The position numbers and the translations under genes are program-made. Shown here in pieces: positions 43,491-52,600 of a stretch of 64,000 bases of DNA (position 1 is the first letter of the stretch; the number at the start of each line of letters is the position of its first letter). Source of the stretch: Pelagibacterium sp. 26DY04. Lineage in GTDB: Bacteria > Pseudomonadota > Alphaproteobacteria > Rhizobiales > Devosiaceae. Below the pieces are notes generated by a model. The model was not told the origin of the DNA. It ran no database searches and worked only from the letters and a program-made list of their open reading frames with translations. The DNA lies in NCBI RefSeq assembly GCF_031202305.1, contig NZ_CP101731.1, positions 1,488,001 to 1,552,000 on the forward strand, in the 5' to 3' direction.

Positions 43491-44659
43491 CCGCGTCACA
43501 CCCTCAGATGCCCTCTGCGCCGCAAGCCGTGCGGACGATACCCGAAACACGGACCGCAACGGCCGATGCGATCGATCGCGCCAGCTACGGCGCCCTCGTC
43601 TGGCGTCGGTTCAAACGCCACAAGCTGGGCGTGTTCGGCGCTGCCCTGACGATACTGATCTATCTGGTGGCACTGTTCTGCGAATTCATCGCCACGGGTG
43701 ATCCGGAGCAGTTCTCGCCCACAGCGCTCTATACGCCGCCACAGATGGTCCGCCTTTTCGTCGAGAATCCCGAGGGCGGCATGCGGTTCCAGCCCCATGT
43801 TCTGGGCTATTCCTCTACGGTCGATTACAACACCGGCCAGCGCATCTACGAAGCGGATCCCGAAAAGATCATAGAGATCGGCTTCTTCGTACAGGGCGAT
43901 CCTTACCGGCTCTGGGGCCTTTTCGAGATGGATCGGCACCTGCTGGGCGCAGTCGATCCCAACCAAACCGTGTACTTTTTCGGTTCCGACCGGTTGGGGC
44001 GCGATGTTTTCAGCCGCACTGTCTATGCAACGCGTGTTTCGATGACCATCGGGCTGATCGGGGTCGGTCTGAGCCTGTTCCTCGGCATCATCATCGGCGG
44101 TGCTTCGGGCTATTTCGGCGGCTGGGCCGATGTGGGCATTCAGCGCGTCATCGAGTTTCTACAGTCGCTTCCGGCCATTCCGCTCTGGATCGGCCTGGCC
44201 GCGGCGATTCCGCCCACGGTGCCCCCGATGCAGACCTATTTCATGATCACCGTGATCCTTTCGGTGCTCGGCTGGACAGGTCTGGCTCGCATCGTGCGCG
44301 GTAAATTCATGCAGCTCAAGAACGAGGAGTTCGTGATCGCCGCCCGTGTCGATGGCTGCAAGCCCTCGCGCATCATCATGCGGCACATGGTGCCCAATTT
44401 TCTAAGTCACATCATCGCTGCGGTGACCCTCGCCATACCGGGGATGATCATTGCCGAAACCGCGCTGAGTTTTTTGGGCATTGGCCTGCGCCAGCCGGTG
44501 GTGAGTTGGGGCGTGCTGCTGCAGGAAGCACAGAACCTGCGTTCGATCGCCGCTGCGCCATGGTTGTTCGCGCCGGGCGGAGCGGTAGTCGTCGCCGTGC
44601 TGGCCCTCAATTTCTTCGGCGACGGCCTGCGCGATGCAGGAGATCCCCATGCAAACTGA
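43487..44659 (+). CDS. ABC importer permease, DppC-like with enlarged periplasmic loop
   Basis: A 390-residue permease, against about 300 for ordinary DppC. It has the DppC-type N-terminus with a soluble leader and first helix (about 48-68). An enlarged periplasmic loop of about 95 residues follows, before the family motif FGSDRLGRDVFSR. The remaining helices and the EAA-type loop (NEEFVIAARVDGCKPSRII) are normal. The large insert is seen in saccharide-type members of this transporter class and may help dock the large binding protein. It overlaps the ATPase gene by 11 bases. Confidence 0.9.
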   Translation: MTASHPQMPSAPQAVRTIPETRTATADAIDRASYGALVWRRFKRHKLGVFGAALTILIYLVALFCEFIATGDPEQFSPTALYTPPQMVRLFVENPEGGMRFQPHVLGYSSTVDYNTGQRIYEADPEKIIEIGFFVQGDPYRLWGLFEMDRHLLGAVDPNQTVYFFGSDRLGRDVFSRTVYATRVSMTIGLIGVGLSLFLGIIIGGASGYFGGWADVGIQRVIEFLQSLPAIPLWIGLAAAIPPTVPPMQTYFMITVILSVLGWTGLARIVRGKFMQLKNEEFVIAARVDGCKPSRIIMRHMVPNFLSHIIAAVTLAIPGMIIAETALSFLGIGLRQPVVSWGVLLQEAQNLRSIAAAPWLFAPGGAVVVAVLALNFFGDGLRDAGDPHAN

Positions 44660-46727
44660 CCTGCTCATGTCCTTAAAGGACGTTTCAATTTCTTTCGTTC
44701 AGGACGGCCGGCAGACCCAGGCGCTCAACAAGGTGAGCTTCGATATTCCGCGCGGCAAGACGGTTTGCCTCGTTGGGGAGTCCGGGTGTGGGAAATCGCT
44801 GACGGCGCGCTCCATCCTGCGCATCCTTGACAACAACGCCCGCATCGATGGGGGCGCGATCACATTCGAAAGCGCCAACGGCGTCGTCGATCTCGCCTCT
44901 CTTCCCGATAAGGGCCAGCAATTGCGGGCCATTCGCGGCAACGAGATCACCATGATTTTCCAGGAGCCGATGTCGGCCATGTCGGTCTACCACACGATCG
45001 GCGATCAGATCATCGAGGGCATCTGCCAGCACTCGTCGATGAGCAAGGGCCAGGCGCGGGCGCGTGCCCTCGAAGTGCTGGAGGCTGTCGGCATGCCTGA
45101 CGCCGAGGCTCGGCTCGATGCCTATACGTTTGAACTCTCCGGCGGACAACGCCAGCGTGCCATGATCGCCATGGCGCTCGCCAACAATCCGCAATTGCTG
45201 ATCGCCGACGAGCCGACCACCGCGCTCGACGTCACGACCCAGGCCGTAACTCTCGAATTGATGCGCGACCTGCAGGACCGGTTCGGCATGTCCATTTTGT
45301 TCATTACCCATGATCTGGGTGTTGTTGCCGACATCGCCGACGAAGTCGTCGTCATGTATTTGGGCGAGGTGGTCGAACGCGGCCCGGTCGAGCAGATATT
45401 CAATCGCCCACGGCATCCTTACACGCGCGCACTGCTCAAGGCCGCCCCGCATTATGATCAGCGTCACGGCGAGCGGCTGCCGGTGATTCCGGGCACGGTG
45501 CCGGCCCTTTGGCAGCGCCCCGCAGGATGCGTATTCTCCACCCGCTGCGCCTATTTCGAGCCCGGCAGTTGCGATGCGATCCGCCCGCCCATGATGCCAG
45601 GGGAAACGCAATCGCGGTGCGTCTTCACCGCTGACGAACTCGATGCGCGCAAGCCGTTGCCGGTGGCGGTGGAGGCTGAGATCGTTCCTTTCGCGCGCCC
45701 GCCGGTCGACGGCACGGTCTTCGAAGCCGAAGCGATCACCAAGCATTTCGTCAAGAAATCGGGGCTGTTCAAGCGCAAGACCAAAACCATCGAGGCTGTT
45801 TCGGACGTTTCGCTCACCTTGCGCGGTGGCGAAACGCTGGGGCTGGTCGGGGAGTCCGGTTGCGGCAAGTCCACGCTGGGCTTCACCCTGGCTGGCTTGC
45901 ACGAGCCGACGGGCGGTTCCATCCGCCTCAAGCGGGATGGCAGCCTGGTTGACGTGACCGACATTTCCGAAGCCGAGCGGCGGTCGGTCTGGCGAGATCT
46001 GCGGATCGTGTTCCAGGATCCGTTCGCATCCCTCAACCCCCGCATGAGCGTTTTCGACATCGTTGCCGAACCGCTCAGGGCAGGTCCGCAACCGGTGACG
46101 GATCGCCATGAACTGGCCCGGCGCGTCAACGAAACCTTGGCGCGGGTAGGGCTCGATCCCGCATTGGGAGATCGCTACCCGCATGCCTTTTCCGGTGGCC
46201 AGCGCCAGCGGATCGGCATTGCGCGAGCCCTCGTGCCCAACCCCAGGATCATCATTGCCGACGAGCCGGTTTCAGCGCTTGACGTCTCGGTCCAGGCCCA
46301 GATCCTCAACCTGTTCCGCGATCTGCAGCGCGAGTTTTCGCTCACTTATCTTTTCGTTTCCCACGATCTCAACGTCGTCTCCAACATCGCCGATCGGGTG
46401 GCGGTGATGTATGCCGGCCGCATCGTGGAACTGGCCGATACGACCGATATCTACAATCGGCCGCAACATCCCTACACGGCGGCTCTGCTCAGCGCGGTGC
46501 TGACTCCCGAATACGGGCACAAGCGTTCCGGCCGGCAGCGTCTACGCGGGCATCCGCCCAATCCGGCCGACCTGCCACCCGGTTGCGCCTTCGCCGCCCG
46601 TTGTCCTTTCGCCACCGACCTTTGCCGCTCGGTTGCGCCGGAGTTGACCACCGATCCGCAGGGCCGGCTGGCAGCCTGTCACCGCAAGGACGAGTTGAAC
46701 CTCGAAGGCCTGCAGGAAACCGCCTGA
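44649..46727 (+). CDS. ABC importer ATPase, fused DppD-DppF type
   Basis: A 692-residue cytosolic protein carrying both ATPase domains of an oligopeptide-type importer in one chain. Domain 1 has Walker A GESGCGKS and signature [12 protein letters not shown]; domain 2 repeats GESGCGKS with [12 protein letters not shown]. Each domain ends in the oligopeptide/dipeptide C-terminal extension with paired Cys (CVFSTRC; CAFAARC), which in related importers can hold an iron-sulfur cluster. I start at the ATG at 44649 because AGGAG lies eight bases upstream; a start at 44634 is possible. The stop shares one base with the next gene (TGATG). Confidence 0.93.
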   Translation: MQTDLLMSLKDVSISFVQDGRQTQALNKVSFDIPRGKTVCLVGESGCGKSLTARSILRILDNNARIDGGAITFESANGVVDLASLPDKGQQLRAIRGNEITMIFQEPMSAMSVYHTIGDQIIEGICQHSSMSKGQARARALEVLEAVGMPDAEARLDAYTFELSGGQRQRAMIAMALANNPQLLIADEPTTALDVTTQAVTLELMRDLQDRFGMSILFITHDLGVVADIADEVVVMYLGEVVERGPVEQIFNRPRHPYTRALLKAAPHYDQRHGERLPVIPGTVPALWQRPAGCVFSTRCAYFEPGSCDAIRPPMMPGETQSRCVFTADELDARKPLPVAVEAEIVPFARPPVDGTVFEAEAITKHFVKKSGLFKRKTKTIEAVSDVSLTLRGGETLGLVGESGCGKSTLGFTLAGLHEPTGGSIRLKRDGSLVDVTDISEAERRSVWRDLRIVFQDPFASLNPRMSVFDIVAEPLRAGPQPVTDRHELARRVNETLARVGLDPALGDRYPHAFSGGQRQRIGIARALVPNPRIIIADEPVSALDVSVQAQILNLFRDLQREFSLTYLFVSHDLNVVSNIADRVAVMYAGRIVELADTTDIYNRPQHPYTAALLSAVLTPEYGHKRSGRQRLRGHPPNPADLPPGCAFAARCPFATDLCRSVAPELTTDPQGRLAACHRKDELNLEGLQETA

Positions 46728-48106
46728 TGCGTATCAGCCAGACTGGACTATCGCTGCTCACCGGCAGCGAGGACATCGCGCATGTCCGCATCACGCGCTC
46801 CGACCAGGAGGCGAGCGCCTATTTCTATGTGCCGCTCGACTTGGGCGAAGCGGTGGAGGCGATCACTGTCGACCTGCAGTATCCAAAGGGCCCCGGCTGC
46901 ATCATTGATCTGGGCGCATTCGACCCTCGCGTAACCGAATATCCCACCACGGCAGGGTTTCGCGGCTGGAGCGGGGGCGCACGATCGCAATTTTCCATTG
47001 CAGCGGATGCGGCAACTCCCGGCTATGTGGCTGGTCCGCTTCAAGCCGGACGCTGGCTGATCGTCCTGGGGCTCTACAAAATCCCCTCCGAGACCGTCGA
47101 GGTCACCCTTGCGGCACGCGCGCTGAGGACCGGCCCGCTCGCCAGGCCTCAACCGGCGCCCACCGCGTCTACCCCGCGCGGCATCGGCTGGTATCGCGGC
47201 GATTGCCATAGCCACACCTTCCACAGCGACGCCAAGGGAAGTCCCGAACTGCTGCACCGGACGGCGCGGAAAGCGGGTCTCGATTTCCTCTTCATCACCG
47301 ACCACAACACCACAACGGCCTGGACGGCTTATTTCGAGACCGCCTCCAGCCCCGATCTTGTCTTCATTCCCGGCGTGGAGATCACGACGGCGGACGGGCA
47401 CGCCAATGTCCTGGGCGCCGACGAGTGGATCGATTTCCGGCTTGAAGGCGATGCCGATATCGCGGCCCTGGAGGACGCGGCTCGGGCGCGCGGCGCGCTG
47501 CTGACGGTCAACCACGACAAGCCGCCGATCCCCTGGCGCTATCGCTGGCCGGCAGTCGACTGCATGGAGGTTTGGCACCAGGAATGGGCCGACGGCAACA
47601 GCGGTCTCGGTGCCCGCTATGATGCTCTTTTGCGTCAGGGCCTGAAGATCACGGCGATCGGAGGCAGTGACTATCATCAAGCCGCCGAAGTTCGCCTGGG
47701 CGGCCCCCGCAGTCTTGGCTCGCCCACGACCGTCATTCATGCCGAACGGCTCGACCGCCAGGGCGTGATCGCCGCCCTGCGGTCCGGACTGGCCTACATC
47801 ACCGAGACGCCCGACGGCCCCCATCTGGAAATTTCGTCCAATGGTACGCCGATGGGAGGAACCTGCGCCCAATCGGACGGCGCCGACCTCCGGATCGTCG
47901 CGCGCGGGGCAGGGGGCGACCTCCTGCAGCTCATCGGCGATCACGGCGTTTTCGTACAGCTGCCGATCGATGCCGACGATTGGGACTACCAGATACCTCT
48001 CCCCTCGGGTCTGCGCTTCGTCCGTGCCCAGATCATGTCCGGCGCTCCAGATCCTCGCTGCCGCGCACTCTCCAACCCCCTCTATTTTCAAGCAGCTTCA
48101 CGATGA
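46727..48106 (+). CDS. CehA/McbA-like PHP-domain metallohydrolase (copy 1)
   Basis: A 459-residue cytosolic protein with no signal peptide. An N-terminal beta-rich domain (about 1-145) precedes a PHP metallohydrolase domain with GDCHSHTFHSD (H161, H163), FITDHNTTTAW, the metal-binding VEITTADGH and GGSDYHQ. CehA/McbA enzymes hydrolyse esters such as carbaryl; most PHP relatives are phosphoesterases. As the next genes encode an importer and a mannosidase, I infer hydrolysis of a phosphodiester or ester in an imported glycoside. It is translationally coupled on both sides (TGATG, ATGA). Copy 2 has the same two-domain design. Confidence 0.85.
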   Translation: MRISQTGLSLLTGSEDIAHVRITRSDQEASAYFYVPLDLGEAVEAITVDLQYPKGPGCIIDLGAFDPRVTEYPTTAGFRGWSGGARSQFSIAADAATPGYVAGPLQAGRWLIVLGLYKIPSETVEVTLAARALRTGPLARPQPAPTASTPRGIGWYRGDCHSHTFHSDAKGSPELLHRTARKAGLDFLFITDHNTTTAWTAYFETASSPDLVFIPGVEITTADGHANVLGADEWIDFRLEGDADIAALEDAARARGALLTVNHDKPPIPWRYRWPAVDCMEVWHQEWADGNSGLGARYDALLRQGLKITAIGGSDYHQAAEVRLGGPRSLGSPTTVIHAERLDRQGVIAALRSGLAYITETPDGPHLEISSNGTPMGGTCAQSDGADLRIVARGAGGDLLQLIGDHGVFVQLPIDADDWDYQIPLPSGLRFVRAQIMSGAPDPRCRALSNPLYFQAASR

Positions 48107-49470
48107 GCATCGTCTTCGAAGGGCTCCTCACGCTCGATACTATGTCGTCCCATGTGCCCCACACGTTTACCCTGCCGCCGGGTGTCGAAACGCTCCGGGC
48201 AAGGTTCACCCACAGCCCGACCCATCCGGGCGTCGGCGATATTCCCCATCAGATATCGGTGTCCCTCTATGGACCGGCCGGGCCGCGTGGAACACGCCAC
48301 AACAATGTGGACCAGAGTGTCTGGATTTCGACCCGCCAAGCCTCTCCCGGCATTGTTCCAGGCGCGCCCGAACCGGGAACATGGCAGATCGAGATCGATG
48401 TGCATCGCATTCTTCCCCCGGGCCATGTCAGCTATCGGCTTGAGATCGACTGGGCGCAAACGGAGACCTTCCAGCCAGTCGATCCCCTCGTTCCGCTCAC
48501 TGGCCAACGTCGGCGCGGACCCGGCTGGTATCGCGGTGACCTTCACGGCCATACCATCCACTCCGACGGCCAGCTCAGCGTCGCTGAATATCTCCAATAC
48601 GCGGTCGAACGCGGATATGATTTCGTCGCTCTAACCGACCACAACACGGTTACAGGGCTCCCCGAGCTCGACAGGCGTGCCGGCGAGGCGATCACCATCA
48701 TCGGCGGCACCGAACTCACCACCTATAACGGTCACGCACTCGTTTTGGGCACGCGCGAACTCGTCGATTGGCGCGTGCGTGATGGCGAAACCATGAGCGG
48801 GCGTGCCGAAGCTCTCACCGATGAGGGAAAACTCTTCGTCATCGCTCATCCAAAAGCCGAAGGTCATCCGTTCTGCACCGGCTGCCGCTGGGCGTTTTCC
48901 GACCTGATGCCGGGACCGGCCCGGCATATCGAGGTATGGAACCGTTTTTGGTCCGAGCGGACCCACAATGAAGAGAGCGTCTACCTCTTCTACCGCTGGC
49001 TCAACGCCGGTTATCGGATGGTGGCAACCGCCGGCACCGACACCCATCGCCGCGCCGCCACTGGCGGGCGCATTGCGGCCAATGTGGTTTATGCGCTCGA
49101 CAATACCCAGGACGAAATTCTCGCCGGAATCCGCGCCGGCCGCAGCTTTATTTCCAGCGGTCCCGAGCTCAAGCTTTCGGCGCAGGGCGCCGATGGCGGC
49201 AAGGCGGGAATGGGGCAGGCCATGGCCGCGGGGCGGCTAACGCTGCGCTGCGATTGGGCCGGCGCCGGAGAGGACGGCCTTGTCGCCGGACTGATCCGGC
49301 GCGGACGGCGCATCGAGAGTTGGACTTGCGGAGAAGCCGGGGCGGGTACTTTCGAGGTCGAGGCCGAAGATGGCGATTGGTTCGTATGCGAGCTGCGCGA
49401 CCGGACAGCTGGGCTCCACGCCATCACCAATCCCATACATGTCGGCACGGTCCCCGATATCTGGCGCTAG
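48103..49470 (+). CDS. CehA/McbA-like PHP-domain metallohydrolase (copy 2)
   Basis: A 455-residue protein with the same plan as copy 1: a beta-rich N-terminal domain (about 1-135), then a PHP domain with GDLHGHTIHSDG (H148, H150), LTDHNTVTG, GTELTTYNGH and ATAGTDTHR. The phrase RGxGWYRGD before the first metal motif occurs in both copies, so they arose by duplication or are close subfamilies. No signal peptide. It overlaps copy 1 by four bases. Substrate-loop residues differ from copy 1, which hints at sequential steps or different linkages. Confidence 0.85.
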   Translation: MSIVFEGLLTLDTMSSHVPHTFTLPPGVETLRARFTHSPTHPGVGDIPHQISVSLYGPAGPRGTRHNNVDQSVWISTRQASPGIVPGAPEPGTWQIEIDVHRILPPGHVSYRLEIDWAQTETFQPVDPLVPLTGQRRRGPGWYRGDLHGHTIHSDGQLSVAEYLQYAVERGYDFVALTDHNTVTGLPELDRRAGEAITIIGGTELTTYNGHALVLGTRELVDWRVRDGETMSGRAEALTDEGKLFVIAHPKAEGHPFCTGCRWAFSDLMPGPARHIEVWNRFWSERTHNEESVYLFYRWLNAGYRMVATAGTDTHRRAATGGRIAANVVYALDNTQDEILAGIRAGRSFISSGPELKLSAQGADGGKAGMGQAMAAGRLTLRCDWAGAGEDGLVAGLIRRGRRIESWTCGEAGAGTFEVEAEDGDWFVCELRDRTAGLHAITNPIHVGTVPDIWR

Positions 49471-49480
49471 GAGGGTCACA

Positions 49481-52400
49481 ATGCTGCGTATCAACAAGAT
49501 CGACCACACACTGGCGACGCTTCGTAGCCGGATTTTCACCCCGCTCGATACGCCGGTTGCGCTAAAGTTCCTCGCCGGCACCGCCGATGATCGCCCCCGC
49601 GCTCTCAGTGGCGACACTGAGGATTGGCGCCAGGTCACGGGCGATCTCGCCTGGGGCGAGCCCGACGCCTATTTCTGGTTTGCCGGCAGCGTCACCATTC
49701 CAGAGGAGGCACAAGGCAGGCGGGTGTTCCTCCACGTGGACGCCCAGTTCGGCTCGATGATGGGCCGTTCGGATCCGCAATGCCTCGTCAGGGTCGACGG
49801 CAAGCTGGCCCAGGGCGTCGACGGCAACCATCGCGAACTGCTGCTCACCGAACACGCGACCACCGGCACCCGCTACGAGATCATGATCGAGGCTGGAACC
49901 ATCGAAGATCGCCGTCAGGTGGGGTTCGGCTGTCGGCTGATGGTGCACGACGCGCTGTCCGAGCAGGTCTACTACGACCTGCGCGCGCCCATGGATGTTG
50001 CGCGCCTCCTGGCCGATGACGATCCCCGAAAGCCGTTTCTGATAAACACCATCGACGCCGCTTTGGCCGTGATCGATTTCCGGCCCGGCCCCGAGCGCTT
50101 CGCCCGATCGCTCGAGGCGGCACGGGACATGGCGCGCACGATCTACGAGGCCGCCGATTTCGAGGACAAGCCGGTCATTACCGTCACCGGCCATACCCAC
50201 ATCGACGTTGCCTGGCTGTGGCGGATGCGCGAAACGCGTCAGAAGATGGCGCGCTCCATGTCCACGGCGCTGGCCCTGATGGAGCAGTATCCGGACTACC
50301 GCTTCATGTACAATCAGGGAGTGCTGCTCGATCACCTGAAGGCTGATTACCCCGAACTGTTCGAGCGTCTTTCCGGCGCCGTGGCGAGAGGACAGTTCGA
50401 GATTGAGGGCGCGTTGTGGCTCGAGCCTGACGCGAATATCACCAGCGGCGAGTCCTTCGTGCGCCACATCATGCACGGCGTAAACTATCACGAGCAGACC
50501 TTCGGGGTGCGCCCGCGCATCATGTGGCTGCCCGACACCTTCGGCTATTCCGCCGCATTGCCGCAAATCATGCGCCTCTCCGGCCTCGATGTGTTCGTCA
50601 CTCATAAGATGAGCTGGAACGACACCAACAAGATGCCCAGCGATACCTTCTTCTGGCAGGGCATCGACGGGTCCAGCGTCGCGGCATATTTCCTCACCGC
50701 CCAGCCCTATGACGCCAAATCCATCAACACGACCTACGGCCCCGATCTCAAGCCGTCCCACGTGATGGGCACATGGCGGCGTTATGGACAAAAGGACGCC
50801 ATTTCCGAGCTGTTCCTCGTCTATGGCCATGGCGATGGCGGAGGTGGCCCAACCCGCGAGATGCTTGAAAACATACGCCGCATGGAGCGCGGCATTCCGG
50901 GGCTGCCGACGGTGCGGCATGGGCATATGCGCCCATTCTTCGAGCGCCTTCTGGCGCGCATGGAAAAAGAACCGGAGCGCTTCCCCCATTGGGTGGGTGA
51001 ACTCTATCTCGAATTCCACCGCGGCACGCTCACATCCATCGCCAAGAACAAGCGCAGCAACCGGCTTGCCGAAACCGCGATGCGCGAGATCGAGGCGCTG
51101 GCAACGCTCGCCACCGTCGCCAAGGGAAATCCCTATCCGCAGCAGCGGCTGCACGCACTCTGGCGTGTCGTGCTGCTCAACCAGTTCCACGACATTCTGC
51201 CCGGCTCTTCCATCGGCCCGGTCTACGACGATAGCGACGTGGACTATGCCTGGTTCTTCGACGAGATCGAAAGCCTCAGGACTGAACTCGCCGCCCAGTT
51301 GAGCGGGGAGGGCGCCATGGTGTTCAACGTCCTGCCGCGTCCACGTTCAGGCCTGCTCACCTGGTCCGGCGATCGGTCGGCCACAGCTACCATTGGCGAA
51401 TATAGCGCCGCCAGCCAGACGCTCGTCCGCGCCGACGGATCGTATGAGCAGGCAGTCCCGGTCCGTGACCTGCCGCCCACCGGCGTGGTTCCGGTCTCCC
51501 TGAACCCAGGGGAGGCCGGGCAAGTCAGTGATGAACTCTCCGTTTCTACCGGCCATCTCGAAAACGCCTTTCTCAAGGTACTCTTCGACACGCGCGGTCG
51601 GATCACCTCGATTCTCGACAAACGCTCGGGCCGTGAAGTCGTAAAGCCCGGCCAGCTTGCCAATCGGCTTCAGGCTTTCCGGGATATGCCGCCGCAATAC
51701 GACGCCTGGGATATCGATCCGGGGTTCGAGGACCAGAGTTGGGATATCGACGAGTTGGTCTCCGCCGAGGTGGTCGAGACCGGACCCTATCGGGCCGCCG
51801 TGCGGTTTGAGTGGGCTTATGAAGCCTCGCGCATCGTGCAGGTGGTGGCGCTGGAAGCCGGCGCGGACCAGATCGACATCGACGGGTTCATCGATTGGCG
51901 CGAGCACCACACTCTGGTCAAAGCGGCGTTCCCCCTCGATGTGGTGGCTGACGCTACGACCGCGGAAATCCAGTTCGGCCATGTGCGCCGCCCGACACAC
52001 CGCAATACGTCCTGGGATCAGGCGCGGTTTGAAACACTGATGCATCGTTGGGTGGATATTGCCGAACCCGGCTTCGGTGTCGCGCTCCTCAACGATTGCA
52101 AATATGGCTATGACGCCAAGGGCACGACGCTGCGTCTGACCCTGCTTCGCTCACCCACCTTTCCGTGGGCCGAGGCCGACCAGGGCGAGCACCGCTTCCG
52201 CTATGCCATCCTCGTTCATCGCGGCACCCTCGCCGGAGAGGGGGTTCCGGCTAAAGCCGAAGAGTTCAACCTTCCGCTTCGGCTGATCGGCACTCCGGGC
52301 GAAATAGCCGTCTCCGGCGAAAGTCTTCTGGCGCTGGAGGGTACCGGCTGCACCGTCGAAAGCATCAAGATCGCCGAGACAGGTACGGACGTCATAGCGA

Positions 52401-52582
52401 GAGTCTGGGAAACGCACGGCGCCTACACGCACGCCCGGCTCACCTTGCCTCGGGGTTTCATGGCCGCTGTCGAAACCGACCTTCTCGAGCGCAATCCTGT
52501 CCCCTTGCCGATGACCAACGGCATCCTCGAACTCGACCTCTCTCCCTTCCAGATCCGCACGATCCGGCTCTCCCGCATCTGA
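49481..52582 (+). CDS. Alpha-mannosidase, glycoside hydrolase family 38
   Basis: A 1033-residue cytosolic enzyme that removes alpha-linked mannose. An N-terminal beta-sandwich region (about 1-225) precedes the GH38 catalytic domain. This contains the zinc-binding GHTHIDVAWLW (H238, H240, D242), the nucleophile D352 in WLPDTFGYSAALPQ, and further His in YGHGDGGGGP. The family middle domain and C-terminal beta domains follow. Related bacterial GH38 enzymes are often cytoplasmic and act on small alpha-mannosides. It starts at the ATG at 49481 after GGAGG, 10 bases behind PHP copy 2. No signal peptide, so the substrate must be imported first. Confidence 0.93.
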   Translation: MLRINKIDHTLATLRSRIFTPLDTPVALKFLAGTADDRPRALSGDTEDWRQVTGDLAWGEPDAYFWFAGSVTIPEEAQGRRVFLHVDAQFGSMMGRSDPQCLVRVDGKLAQGVDGNHRELLLTEHATTGTRYEIMIEAGTIEDRRQVGFGCRLMVHDALSEQVYYDLRAPMDVARLLADDDPRKPFLINTIDAALAVIDFRPGPERFARSLEAARDMARTIYEAADFEDKPVITVTGHTHIDVAWLWRMRETRQKMARSMSTALALMEQYPDYRFMYNQGVLLDHLKADYPELFERLSGAVARGQFEIEGALWLEPDANITSGESFVRHIMHGVNYHEQTFGVRPRIMWLPDTFGYSAALPQIMRLSGLDVFVTHKMSWNDTNKMPSDTFFWQGIDGSSVAAYFLTAQPYDAKSINTTYGPDLKPSHVMGTWRRYGQKDAISELFLVYGHGDGGGGPTREMLENIRRMERGIPGLPTVRHGHMRPFFERLLARMEKEPERFPHWVGELYLEFHRGTLTSIAKNKRSNRLAETAMREIEALATLATVAKGNPYPQQRLHALWRVVLLNQFHDILPGSSIGPVYDDSDVDYAWFFDEIESLRTELAAQLSGEGAMVFNVLPRPRSGLLTWSGDRSATATIGEYSAASQTLVRADGSYEQAVPVRDLPPTGVVPVSLNPGEAGQVSDELSVSTGHLENAFLKVLFDTRGRITSILDKRSGREVVKPGQLANRLQAFRDMPPQYDAWDIDPGFEDQSWDIDELVSAEVVETGPYRAAVRFEWAYEASRIVQVVALEAGADQIDIDGFIDWREHHTLVKAAFPLDVVADATTAEIQFGHVRRPTHRNTSWDQARFETLMHRWVDIAEPGFGVALLNDCKYGYDAKGTTLRLTLLRSPTFPWAEADQGEHRFRYAILVHRGTLAGEGVPAKAEEFNLPLRLIGTPGEIAVSGESLLALEGTGCTVESIKIAETGTDVIARVWETHGAYTHARLTLPRGFMAAVETDLLERNPVPLPMTNGILELDLSPFQIRTIRLSRI

Positions 52583-52600
52583 ACCGCCCAAGAGACTTCC

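Noticed and set aside
44685..46184. A 499-codon open frame on the minus strand
   Set aside because: It is antisense to the fused ABC ATPase, which has complete Walker and signature motifs in the other strand.
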